A stretch of 64,000 bases of DNA, from the NCBI RefSeq assembly GCF_036013525.1, contig NZ_CP107853.1, positions 3,100,001 through 3,164,000 of the forward strand, written 5' to 3'. Shown here one piece after another: positions 40,820-48,661 of this stretch (the stretch's first letter is position 1; every line of letters begins with the position of its first letter). A model generated the notes under the pieces. That model saw nothing but the letters and a program-made list of their open reading frames with translations, was not told where the DNA came from and ran no database searches. The DNA comes from Nonomuraea sp. NBC_00507. Its GTDB lineage: Bacteria > Actinomycetota > Actinomycetes > Streptosporangiales > Streptosporangiaceae. Made by a program: the position numbers and the translations under genes.

Positions 40820-41635
40820 TTACATCGAGTAGGCGCCGGAGGCGAGGGCGATGACGCCGACCACGGTCATCAGCAGCGCCGAGCCGGGGTGCATGGCGAT
40901 GGAGATGCGGATGTCCTGCTTCTTCCAGGCGAGCCAGACGCCCGGGTAGAGGAAGACGAGCTTCGACAGGACAGTCCAAGGGGCCCAGAAGTGGTACACC
41001 GAGAAGAAGAAGGTGTTGAAGAACGGGGCCCACTTGCCGAGCTGCGGGAGGCGGGGCAGCAGGAAGCCGCGGAAGTAGTACTCCTCGAGCAGGGGCAGGG
41101 TGAAGCCGGTGAACGGCGCGCAGATGAGCAGCGTGGTGAGCACGAGTTCCTGCGGGTAGCCCTGGAGGTAGGCGGTGCCGTCGGGGCCGGCGCCCTGGTA
41201 GTCCACCCAGGTGAAGAACCAGTCGTAGACGATGTTGTCCAGCGGGGTCAGCGAGAGCGAGACCACGCTCATCCACACGAGGCACGCGGCCCCGAGCCAG
41301 AAGGCCTTGCCGCGCGCGAGTGGCTTGTCGCGGTAGTGGACGACGCCCTTCATGGTGAAGCGGCCGGTCTGCTTTTTGCCCAGCCACAGCAGGAAGAGCT
41401 GGAGCGGGAAGAGCACCACGGCGAGGGCGATGGCCCAGGCCAGGAAGATCGGGAAGTTGATCGCCCGGACCAGGGGGGCGGCGATGAACGCGTACACGGC
41501 GACGATGGCCGCGCCGGGCACCAGGTGCAGTGCGATGGACAACGGGACGGAGTGACGGTCGGCGAGGAGCTTGGCGACGAAGCCTTTCGGCTGGGCGCCT
41601 TGGGTGTCGGCCGGGGGCCGCGGTGCTGTATCCAT
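40820..41635 (-). CDS. CPBP-family intramembrane glutamic protease
   Basis: 271 residues from ATG 41635. About seven membrane helices. The first catalytic motif is LLEEYYFRGFLLPRLP (EE-x3-R, ~183-198) and the second is FFFSVYHFWAPW with the conserved His. CPBP (Abi) proteins include CAAX prenyl proteases and bacteriocin-immunity or signalling proteases. The gene is alone, 220 bp downstream of nhaA on the same strand. The substrate cannot be inferred. Confidence 0.88.
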   Translation of the reverse strand: MDTAPRPPADTQGAQPKGFVAKLLADRHSVPLSIALHLVPGAAIVAVYAFIAAPLVRAINFPIFLAWAIALAVVLFPLQLFLLWLGKKQTGRFTMKGVVHYRDKPLARGKAFWLGAACLVWMSVVSLSLTPLDNIVYDWFFTWVDYQGAGPDGTAYLQGYPQELVLTTLLICAPFTGFTLPLLEEYYFRGFLLPRLPQLGKWAPFFNTFFFSVYHFWAPWTVLSKLVFLYPGVWLAWKKQDIRISIAMHPGSALLMTVVGVIALASGAYSM

Positions 41636-41855
41636 GCCGAGAATCGTGGCCCCGCGACCCGACACGGAGCTGACATCGCTCTGATACGGCTTCGAGTCGC
41701 CGTGAAAGGCGCAGGTTACGGTGGGTGCGGACCGGGCGGGAGCTATCGGGTCGCTCCCGCGTCGCGGGTTCGACGGGGATCGGAATGATCTCCAGGAGCT
41801 GCTGTAGTGCGACGCCGTCCCGGACGCGGCGTGGCGGGCGAAGACTGGAGGGAGA

Positions 41856-43160
41856 CTAGGGCTGCTGGTAGAGGTCGGGGATCCCGTCGTGGTCGGAGTC
41901 GGCGGTCTCGGTCTGATGGATCCTCCGGTAGAGGCGGGCACGCAGCCGAAGGATCACTGTGGCCAGCAAGGCCGCGGCCAGGGAGCCGGCCAGGACCGCG
42001 ATCTTGACCCGCGCGTCGGTCTCGCCCGTACCGAATGCCAGCTCTCCGATCAGCAACGACACGGTGAACCCGATGCCGGCCAGAACGGCCAGCCCGGCCA
42101 TGTCGATCCAGGCAAGCCCTTCGTCCAGGGTGGCGCGGGTGAAGCGGGCCACCAGCCAGGTGGCGGCGAGGATGCCGACCGGCTTGCCGACCAGCAGCCC
42201 TGCGACGATCCCCATCGCCACGGGGTCACTCAGCGTGCCGGCCAGACCGTCGAGGCCGCCGAGGCCGACTCCGGCGGAGAAGAACGCGAAGACGGGTACG
42301 GCCACACCGGCGGAGATCGGCCGGAACCGGTGCTCGAAGTGCTCGGCCAGCCCCGGACCGTCCGCGGTGCCATTCCCGGTCGGTGGTGTCCGGGACAGTA
42401 CGGGGACGGCCAGCGCCAGCAGCACCCCGGCCACAGTGGCGTGCACCCCCGAGGCGTGCACCAGCGCCCAGCAGGCGAATGCCAGCGGCAGCAGCAGCCA
42501 CCACGCCCGCACCCCGCGCCGCACCAGCACAGCGAAGACCGCCAGCGGCACCATCGCTGCCAGCAGCGGGAGCATCAACAGGTGCGAGGTGTAGAAGGTG
42601 GCGATGATGACGATGGCGATCAGGTCGTCCACCACCGCCAGGGTCAGCAGGAAGGTGCGCAGCGCGTCCGGCAGGGAGCGGCCGATCACCGCGAGCACCG
42701 CCAGGGCGAAGGCGATGTCGGTGGCTGTCGGGATCGCCCATCCCCTGGCCCCCGCTCCGCCGGCGACCGTCAGGTACACCAGCGCGGGCATCACCACACC
42801 GCCGACCGCCGCGGCCACCGGCACCGCGGCCCGGCGCAGGTCACGCAGGTCGCCGGCGACGAATTCCCGTTTGAGCTCCAGGCCGGCCACGAAGAAGAAG
42901 ATGGCCAGCAGTCCGTCCGCGGCCCAGGTGGCCAGGTCGAGGTTCAGGTGCAGCGCGGCGGGCCCGGCCTCGATCGTCCGCAGGTCCTGGTAGGTCTGCG
43001 CCCACGGCGAGTTGGCCCAGATCAGTGCGGCGAGCGCGGCGGCCAGCAGCAGCGCCCCGCCGATGGTCTCCTTGCGCAGGATGTCGGCGATGCGTCGCGC
43101 TTCTGGCCACGTACTCCGGTTGAACAGGCGGGCAGTGCGTGTGGCGGTGGTGCCGGGCAT
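41856..43160 (-). CDS. nhaA: Na+/H+ antiporter NhaA
   Basis: 434 residues from ATG 43160 (GGAG 6 bp upstream); an in-frame GTG at 43196 is less likely. NhaA landmarks: [39 protein letters not shown], and the ion-binding Asp pair in [25 protein letters not shown] lies near the end. The extreme C-terminus carries [16 protein letters not shown], a calcium-binding-type DxDxDG loop not found in E. coli NhaA. It exchanges cytoplasmic Na+ for external protons in alkaline or salt stress. The leader contains a 24-bp element shared with the glycosyltransferase gene. Confidence 0.95.
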   Translation of the reverse strand: MPGTTATRTARLFNRSTWPEARRIADILRKETIGGALLLAAALAALIWANSPWAQTYQDLRTIEAGPAALHLNLDLATWAADGLLAIFFFVAGLELKREFVAGDLRDLRRAAVPVAAAVGGVVMPALVYLTVAGGAGARGWAIPTATDIAFALAVLAVIGRSLPDALRTFLLTLAVVDDLIAIVIIATFYTSHLLMLPLLAAMVPLAVFAVLVRRGVRAWWLLLPLAFACWALVHASGVHATVAGVLLALAVPVLSRTPPTGNGTADGPGLAEHFEHRFRPISAGVAVPVFAFFSAGVGLGGLDGLAGTLSDPVAMGIVAGLLVGKPVGILAATWLVARFTRATLDEGLAWIDMAGLAVLAGIGFTVSLLIGELAFGTGETDARVKIAVLAGSLAAALLATVILRLRARLYRRIHQTETADSDHDGIPDLYQQP

Positions 43161-43198
43161 GAAACTCCGCTCTGGGGGAGGGGTCGGGTCGCTCACTT

Positions 43199-43222
43199 GC
43201 CGACCAGGCTTCCCGGCACACC
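43199..43222 (-). repeat. 24-bp element in nhaA leader (copy 2)
   Basis: Identical to 25277-25300 and in the same orientation relative to the downstream gene, ending 39 bp before the nhaA start. Next to it CGGCAAGTGAGCGA (minus strand) occurs at both ~43190-43203 and ~43276-43289, so the leader also has a 14-bp direct repeat about 86 bp apart. This is compatible with a structured leader RNA or an insertion scar. Confidence 0.68.
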
Positions 43223-43869
43223 CGTCAACAACGTATCAGGACACGCAAAGAGTCACATAACGGGCCGTTCAGCTCCGCATGACTCGCTCACTTGCCGTCG
43301 GCAGGTTGCCGGGCGATCTTCTTGTCGGCATCGCCAGGACCATCCCGAGATCCCAGAGCCGCCGATGCCAGGGCTGCCAGGATTCGAGAAGCTCTCCGAC
43401 GCGGGCGCGAACTAGTGCGTCGGCATCAGAGGGGACGGCGATCGCCACGGACTTCCTCCATAGGTATGTCAGGCTGATGCGTTTGTTTGCGGATAGAGCC
43501 GAACGGGGACTATCCTCAGTGCGACTTAGGCAGGGGAGTCGCCCTTAGGGCCGCTCCCCATCGCCTTTTCTTGGGTCCCATTAGGGCATCAGTTTGGCCG
43601 ATCGAGGTCACCGCTTACCCGTGAATCAGGCAAGTCGCGCCGCCAGTTCATGGACATCGGCGGGCAATTCTGGCCATGTTCTAGCCCGGGCACGGCGGAA
43701 GGTTATGGCGGTCCTATGTGCCGTCTTTGTCCAGCAAGCGATCGAGTTTGAGCCGTAGGTGGTTCAAGTGGAGGATCTCCGCCTCTATGTTCAGGCGCCC
43801 CTGCCTTTGCGGTCGCCGGGTCCCACTGTCTGCGGGCACATGGTGGCCGTCGCGGTAGCAACGCGAAGG
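43223..43869. other. Gap of ~650 bp with one unrecognised minus-strand tail
   Basis: No complete gene is seen. On the minus strand, a frame ending with TAG near 43718-43720 reads RLNIEAEILHLNHLRLKLDR then LLDKDGT, a charged helical tail. It has no clear start and I do not recognise it. The rest (43300-43700) has poor coding bias and lower GC. The nhaA promoter should lie in 43223-43290. Confidence 0.4.
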
Positions 43870-44343
43870 TCAGCGGCCGGGGGCCCGCTTCTTGACCTCC
43901 TGGAGCACCCAGCCATTGCCGTCCGGGTCGCTGAAGGTGGCGTAGGAGCCGTAGTCGGCGCGGGCGGGGTGCGGGCCGGCCGCCCGCCCCTGGCCGCCGG
44001 TCTGGTGGGTGATCTCTCCGGCATCGTGGCCGTGGTAGAAGAGCCCTCCTGCGTCGTGGAAGATCTCGCTCACCTCGATGCCGCGGCCGACGAGCTCCAC
44101 GCGGGCCTCCTCGAGGTCGGAGACGACGAGGTAGAGGCCCTGGACCGAGCCAGGCACAGCGGAGGTGATCCCCTTGCCGAATATGATCGAGCACTCGGAG
44201 CCGGGCGGCGTGAAGTGCACCGCGCGCCAATCCTCACTGACGGCTTTGTCGAGATCCAGACGGAATCCCGCCGCCTCGTAGAAGGCCTTGGCCCGGTCGA
44301 CGTCGGACACGGGCAGCGCGATGAGTTCGAGTTTCAGATCCAT
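43870..44343 (-). CDS. VOC family (glyoxalase-like) protein
   Basis: 157 residues, beginning KLELIALPVSDVDRAKAFYE, the standard VOC opening, then GSECSIIFGKGI and the C-terminal TFSDPDGNGWVLQEVKKR with the conserved Glu. Around residues 100-125 a Gly/His-rich loop (FYHGHDAGEITHQTGGQGR) is inserted. The family includes glyoxalases and extradiol dioxygenases. The upstream region at 44535-44559 carries an operator also found next to the rrf2 gene, so it probably belongs to that regulon. Confidence 0.9.
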   Translation of the reverse strand: MDLKLELIALPVSDVDRAKAFYEAAGFRLDLDKAVSEDWRAVHFTPPGSECSIIFGKGITSAVPGSVQGLYLVVSDLEEARVELVGRGIEVSEIFHDAGGLFYHGHDAGEITHQTGGQGRAAGPHPARADYGSYATFSDPDGNGWVLQEVKKRAPGR

Positions 44344-44534
44344 CTGGGTTCATCTTTCTTGACGTCGGTGAATCGCACGCCGTGCGTCACCGGTTCAGCG
44401 GTTGGTTTCCGTCGGCGGCGCGGCACATGCCGCCCGCCGAGCAGGTTTCTCTCTTGATCCACAGCCGTACCGTGTGCACGGCTGTCTGCGTCACGGCGGC
44501 CACTCGGCTTCCGCTCCGCTGGTCGACAATCAAT

Positions 44535-44559
44535 AACTTGGATATTTTTTATCCAGGTT
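44535..44559. promoter_or_regulatory. Rrf2-type operator, copy upstream of VOC gene
   Basis: AACTTGGA (44535-44542) and TCCAGGTT (44552-44559) form an inverted repeat with a 9-bp spacer and one mismatch. The same 25-bp architecture, with near-identical arms and AT-rich centre, occurs at 45090-45114 beside the Rrf2 regulator. It lies about 190 bp before the VOC start. Confidence 0.72.
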
Positions 44560-44603
44560 CTCCTCCGGAAAGATCGCGCGGTCATGCCGCGCGGGGAAAA
44601 GGA

Positions 44604-45089
44604 TCAGTCGCGCCCGAGTGTCTGGCGAACCTGCGCCGCCACGGTGGGAGCATGTGCGTCGGCCGCGGCCTGCACGTCAGCGAGGCTCTGCTCGGCCAGC
44701 GCCTGTCGCCAGGCCGCTTCGGCCCGCCCCATGGCGATCTTGACCGCGCACGGCTCGGAGAAGCTGGAATCGGGGCATCGCTCCCCGATGGTGCCGCACT
44801 GACGGATCTCGGTACAGCGGAAGAGCGGCGCATCCCCCTCAATGGCAAGGACCACGTCCAGCACCGACACCGCCACCAGGGGGCGGGCCAGGCGAAAGCC
44901 ACCCCGCGCACCCGGGACGGACTCGAGCAGGCCGGCTTTGACCAGCTGCTGCAGCAGCTTGTTCAGGTAGGACACCGACAGGTCGTGACCGGCGGCCAGC
45001 TGCGCGGTGGCCACCGGCTCGCCGCCCCCCGACCATGCCAGATTGAGCAGCGTATGCATCGCCCACTCGACGCCCTTGCCCGTTCGCAC
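44604..45089 (-). CDS. Rrf2 family transcriptional regulator with Fe-S-type cysteines
   Basis: 161 residues from GTG 45089. VRTGKGVEWAMHTLLNLAWS and the winged HTH LAAGHDLSVSYLNKLLQQLV are classic Rrf2, followed by RGGFRLARP. The C-terminal loop CTEIRQCGTIGERC...EPC has four cysteines, compatible with an iron-sulfur or thiol-redox sensor as in IscR/NsrR/RsrR. The start codon directly follows a 25-bp inverted repeat (45090-45114), implying autoregulation. The divergent quinone oxidoreductase is the other likely target. Confidence 0.92.
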   Translation of the reverse strand: MRTGKGVEWAMHTLLNLAWSGGGEPVATAQLAAGHDLSVSYLNKLLQQLVKAGLLESVPGARGGFRLARPLVAVSVLDVVLAIEGDAPLFRCTEIRQCGTIGERCPDSSFSEPCAVKIAMGRAEAAWRQALAEQSLADVQAAADAHAPTVAAQVRQTLGRD

Positions 45090-45114
45090 AACCTGGACAT
45101 TAGTTATCCAGGTT
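45090..45114. promoter_or_regulatory. Rrf2-type operator, copy between rrf2 and quinone oxidoreductase
   Basis: AACCTGGA (45090-45097) and TCCAGGTT (45107-45114) are perfect inverted arms with a 9-bp spacer, adjoining the rrf2 start codon and 205 bp before the oxidoreductase start. It matches 44535-44559 in length, arms and AT-rich centre. Confidence 0.78.
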
Positions 45115-45318
45115 CTGTCTGTCAAAAAATGCCTGCTCATCGGCCACGGTACGCCGCCCGGGCGGTGTGGATGGCCTCGAGATGGTGGCGGACTCGGTGG
45201 GACGCTGATGGTGGTGGGACCGGAGGACTCGCCGCAGTGAGGTGGAACGGACCAAACCCCCCAACGGGCGGGTACGTTCGTCCTGCTCGATATCTTTCAC
45301 CACCGGCGAGGACCTGTC

Positions 45319-46236
45319 ATGCAAGCCATCACCGTCCGAGACCGCTCCGCCGGCCTGGCTGGGCTTTCCCTGACGGAGGAGCCATACCCCCACGCCGCCG
45401 AGAACGACGTCATCGTATGGGTGCACGCTGCCGGGTTCACCCGCGGAGAGCTCGACTGGCCGGCAACGTGGACTGATCGCGCGGGCCGCGACCGGACGCC
45501 AAGTGTGCTCGGGCATGAGGTGTCGGGTGTCGTCGCCGAGTTGGGGTACGGAACCACCGGTCTGTCCATCGGCCAGCGGGTGTTCGGGCTGACCGACTGG
45601 GCCCGCAACGGATCGCTGGCTGAGTACGTGGCGGTCGAGGCCCGCAACCTCGCCCCCCTACCGGCCGGCGTCGAACACGCCGTGGCCGCTGCGCTGCCGA
45701 TCTCAGGGCTGACGGCATGGCAGGGCCTGTTCGACCACGGCCGCCTCGCTGCCGGCCAGACCGTCCTGATCCACGGCGCCGCGGGCGGTGTCGGTTCCAT
45801 CGCTGTGCAGCTCGCGCACGAGGCAGGAGCCCGGGTGATCGGCACCGGCAGGGGCGCCGCCAGAGACACGGCACTCGGGCTCGGCGTGGACGCCTTCCTG
45901 GACCTGCAGGCGGATTGCCTGGAAGATGCCGACCAGGTCGACGTGGTGTTCGACGTGATCGGTGGCGACATCCTGGACCGATCGGCTGCGTTGGTGCGCC
46001 CCGGCGGCACGCTCGTCACCATCGTCTCGCCGCCCATGGTCCGGCCTCGAGACGGGCAGGCGATCTTCTTCGTCGTCGAACCCGATCGCGACCGGCTCGC
46101 GGATCTGGCCCGGCGGCTGCGGGACGGACGGCTCCGCGTGATCGTCGGGGACGTGCGGACGCTCGCCGAGGCGCCCTCCGCGTTCGCCCAGCGCACTCTC
46201 GGCAAGACGATCATCCGGGTCGCGGAAGGCGATTAG
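45319..46236 (+). CDS. NADP-dependent quinone oxidoreductase (zinc-free MDR family)
   Basis: 305 residues. The N-terminal GroES-like domain includes SVLGHEVSGVVAELGYGTTG without zinc ligands, and the nucleotide-binding domain has TVLIHGAAGGVGSIAVQLAH (AAxGGVG motif). This is the QOR/zeta-crystallin type that reduces quinones or enones with NADPH. It lies divergent from the redox-type Rrf2 regulator with its operator between, suggesting a role in quinone or electrophile stress. Its 3' end overlaps that of the truncated AhpD-like gene. Confidence 0.92.
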   Translation: MQAITVRDRSAGLAGLSLTEEPYPHAAENDVIVWVHAAGFTRGELDWPATWTDRAGRDRTPSVLGHEVSGVVAELGYGTTGLSIGQRVFGLTDWARNGSLAEYVAVEARNLAPLPAGVEHAVAAALPISGLTAWQGLFDHGRLAAGQTVLIHGAAGGVGSIAVQLAHEAGARVIGTGRGAARDTALGLGVDAFLDLQADCLEDADQVDVVFDVIGGDILDRSAALVRPGGTLVTIVSPPMVRPRDGQAIFFVVEPDRDRLADLARRLRDGRLRVIVGDVRTLAEAPSAFAQRTLGKTIIRVAEGD

Positions 46237-46598
46237 CCTGTTGGCACCGCGGCGGTCGCCGCGTAGTCCGCATCGCTCACATGACCGTCCGAGACCCGCG
46301 CGATCGCCTCAGCCAGGCGCAGGGCCGCGCGCTCGAACTCGGAGAAGGAGCCGGTCTCCGCCCACGCGGGGAGCACCGCGAGGCGGTCCGTGCTCTCGCC
46401 CTTCTCGAGCGCGTCGCGGGTGTGCATGCGCAGACAGAACGCGCAGCCGTTGATCTGGGACGTGCGGATCTTCACCGGCTCGACCAGGAGCGGGCCGAGA
46501 CCTGCCGCCGCGGCGCTCTCCTCCGCTGCGGTCGACAAGGCGATGAGAGCTTTGTACTCGCTGTTTGGGTGGGGTCGACCTGTGTCTGAGCAGACCAT
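46233..46598 (-). pseudogene. Carboxymuconolactone decarboxylase/AhpD-like protein, C-terminally truncated
   Basis: From ATG 46598 (TTG 46604 also possible), ~121 residues. It has YKALIALSTAAEESAAAAGL, VKIRTSQINGCAFCLRMHTR with the CxxC-x3-H peroxidatic motif, and EFERAALRLAEAIARVSDGH. Homologues continue another ~35 residues (conserved VINAWNR-like helix). Here the frame ends at AAVPTG exactly at the stop codon of the oxidoreductase gene. The catalytic centre is intact, so partial function is conceivable, but a junction truncation is more likely. Confidence 0.75.
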
Positions 46599-46734
46599 CA
46601 CCAAGGCTTGAATGCGCCCATGGCAGGTCTTCCACCTGCCGGGGCAGCGTACTCGAGCAACTCCACTCCGCCTGACCGGGACGCCTTGTGGCGGTCCTAC
46701 GGCTCAAGGGTCCAAGCAGGATGGGAGAGTCATC

Positions 46735-47199
46735 ATGATCCGAGTACGGTGTCCCGGTGGTTTTCTGGCTGCCGGTCTGGTGGCTGCGGCCGCTGCCTGC
46801 GCTCCCTCGGCAGAGCGTGCGACGGGCATGGTGCCGGTCGCTGTCACGGTTTCGCAGCCACCGTCCGAGACGCTGTCGCCTCTGTTGGAACAGGCGCTTC
46901 CGAATGTCGAGGGCAAGACGTTCACCTCGGCGATCGCCGACTTCCCGCCCGGTGCACGCGCGGTGCCGCATCGGCACGGCAAGGCCTTCGTGTACGCCTA
47001 CGTGCTCGAGGGCACTCTGCGCAGCCAGATCAGTGGCGAGCCAGTCCGCACTTACCGCCAAGGCGAGAACTGGGTCGAGCCGCCGGGCGCCCACCATGTG
47101 CTCACGGAAAACACCAGCCGGACAAAACCGGCGAAACTGCTGGTCATCTTCATCTCCAACACAGGAGACGAGATCAAAGTCGATGATCGGCCAAGGTAG
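46735..47199 (+). CDS. Cupin-domain lipoprotein
   Basis: 154 residues from ATG 46735 (GGGAGAG upstream). The signal peptide ends at a lipobox-like AAAC near residue 21. The cupin core is ADFPPGARAVPHRHGKAFVY (metal-binding His pair) and YRQGENWVEPPGAHHVLTEN. A monocupin of this type may bind a metal and act as dioxygenase, isomerase or sensor. Next on the same strand is a second cupin gene, 24 bp away, so the two are co-transcribed. Confidence 0.85.
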   Translation: MIRVRCPGGFLAAGLVAAAAACAPSAERATGMVPVAVTVSQPPSETLSPLLEQALPNVEGKTFTSAIADFPPGARAVPHRHGKAFVYAYVLEGTLRSQISGEPVRTYRQGENWVEPPGAHHVLTENTSRTKPAKLLVIFISNTGDEIKVDDRPR

Positions 47200-47223
47200 C
47201 AACCGCAAAGGACTAAGGAACCC

Positions 47224-47658
47224 ATGAGCACCGATCATTCGCACCACCTCGAGAACCCCAATGCGACCACGCCGCCGCCGAAGATCGAACTCATCTCATC
47301 GGTGCCATCGCCGCCACCGATGCCCGACAACGCTGAGGCGATGACAATCCGGGTCATCCTGCCGCCCGGCAGTGAGGGCAACCCGCCGCACCGCCACACC
47401 GGTCCCGCGTACGGATACATGATCAGAGGCGAGATGCTCTTTGAGCTGGAAGGTGAACCGGAACGGGTGGTCAAGCCCGGAGAGACGTTCTGGGAGCCGG
47501 GCGGCGACCTCATCCACTACCAGGACGCCAATAACCTCGCAGACGCCGAAACCGAATTCGTCGTCACGATGTTCGGTGTGGCCGGGCAGCCGATGCTCAT
47601 CCCGGTGAGCGCGGAAGAACTCGAAGAGCGGCGAGATCGCCGGGCGCCTCGCCCGTGA
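47224..47658 (+). CDS. Cytoplasmic cupin-domain protein
   Basis: 144 residues, no signal peptide. Cupin motif 1 is LPPGSEGNPPHRHTGPAYGY and motif 2 PGETFWEPGGDLIHYQDANN; the metal ligands His, His, Glu/Gln and His are present. It is paired with the lipoprotein cupin, possibly acting on the same compound inside and outside the membrane. The reaction is unknown. Confidence 0.86.
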   Translation: MSTDHSHHLENPNATTPPPKIELISSVPSPPPMPDNAEAMTIRVILPPGSEGNPPHRHTGPAYGYMIRGEMLFELEGEPERVVKPGETFWEPGGDLIHYQDANNLADAETEFVVTMFGVAGQPMLIPVSAEELEERRDRRAPRP

Positions 47659-47747
47659 CGCGCTCGGGCATGTTGAAGACACCGCCCCTCTGACCGGACG
47701 GTAAGTCAGGCGGACACTTATGGCCAGCGCATGTTCTGTGGTGGAAT

Positions 47748-48143
47748 ATGCCGGATGGGGCGGGCGAGGCAGCTGGTCGGCGAGATGTGCGCGGCGGCCT
47801 GTTCGTCCGGCACCTGCACCACAGCTCCTCGGTCCTGCTCGTGCTGGGCTCCGTCGTGTGGGCTCTGCTCGGCCGTTTCCGGTACGCGCCCGCGCTGCTA
47901 GGTCTGGGCCTGGTCCTGGTCAGCGGCCTGGCCGGCTACGGCTCCGCCGACGACCTGCTGTCCGGCACCGTCCTGGGCAAGCTCCCCATCGTCCTCTGGT
48001 ACGGCCTCCATGTGCTGACCGCGCTGGCCCTGGCCGCCACGCTGGTGATCTCTTCGCACCGGGAGGCCGCCCGTCAGCCCAGAACGCCGGCTTTCGTGGC
48101 GCTGAGCCTCGCCCTCACCGCGCTGGTGTTCTTCTGGCGCTGA
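47748..48143 (+). CDS. Small membrane protein of unknown function
   Basis: Up to 131 residues (GTG 47787 is an alternative start). It has four hydrophobic segments, e.g. VLLVLGSVVWALLGRF and LWYGLHVLTALALAATLVIS, with an HLHH cluster before the first helix. Length and topology resemble small DUF2269- or CopD-like proteins but no family is certain. Confidence 0.55.
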   Translation: MPDGAGEAAGRRDVRGGLFVRHLHHSSSVLLVLGSVVWALLGRFRYAPALLGLGLVLVSGLAGYGSADDLLSGTVLGKLPIVLWYGLHVLTALALAATLVISSHREAARQPRTPAFVALSLALTALVFFWR

Positions 48144-48182
48144 CGATCGATGCTGCGGGTCGAACTCGCGAACGGTGGCTCG

Positions 48183-48614
48183 TCAGCGTTCCAGGCGAGC
48201 GCGCAGGCGCCCCAGATCGGCCGCGATGCTCGCGTGGACCTGGCGGGCCAGCAGCGGCGTGGCCCAGCGGAAGAACCGCCCCGGCTCGCCCGAGGCGTGG
48301 ATCGTGACCAGAGTGCCGTCCGGGTGGTCGGCCAGCTCGTAGCGGATCGTCATCGGGAAAGGCCGCTCCACCGCCAACTCCACCATGCGATCGGGGTCGA
48401 GGGCGGTGACGACATAGCCGTAGGTGAAGCTCCGGCCCAGGAACCTGGCGGTCCGCTCCACCTGAGCGCCCGTCCGCAGCGGACCGGGCTGGGCAGGGCG
48501 GCTGGCGGTGATGCCGCCGGTCCACTCCAGATCGTGGGCCGGGTCGAACATGTACGCGGCCACCTCGGCTCGCGTCCGCCGCACCACGACGTGCGGGCTC
48601 ACCTCGACGGGCAT
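48183..48614 (-). CDS. SRPBCC (START/polyketide cyclase-like) protein
   Basis: 143 residues. VSPHVVVRRTRAEVAAYMFD opens the helix-grip fold, LEWTGGITAS and MTIRYELADHPDGTLVTIHA give the central strands, and the long C-terminal helix ends QVHASIAADLGRLRARLER. The fold binds hydrophobic ligands; activity is not predictable. The gene is convergent with the small membrane protein gene. Confidence 0.85.
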   Translation of the reverse strand: MPVEVSPHVVVRRTRAEVAAYMFDPAHDLEWTGGITASRPAQPGPLRTGAQVERTARFLGRSFTYGYVVTALDPDRMVELAVERPFPMTIRYELADHPDGTLVTIHASGEPGRFFRWATPLLARQVHASIAADLGRLRARLER

Positions 48615-48661
48615 GCGTCCATTCTCGTACGCCGATGAGCCGGCGCGCCACGGGTCGCCGG

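Noticed and set aside
43188..43290. Known sodium- or cobalamin-type riboswitch in the nhaA leader
   Set aside because: I could not match the conserved cores of those classes; only the repeat itself is supported, so it is reported as an unclassified element.
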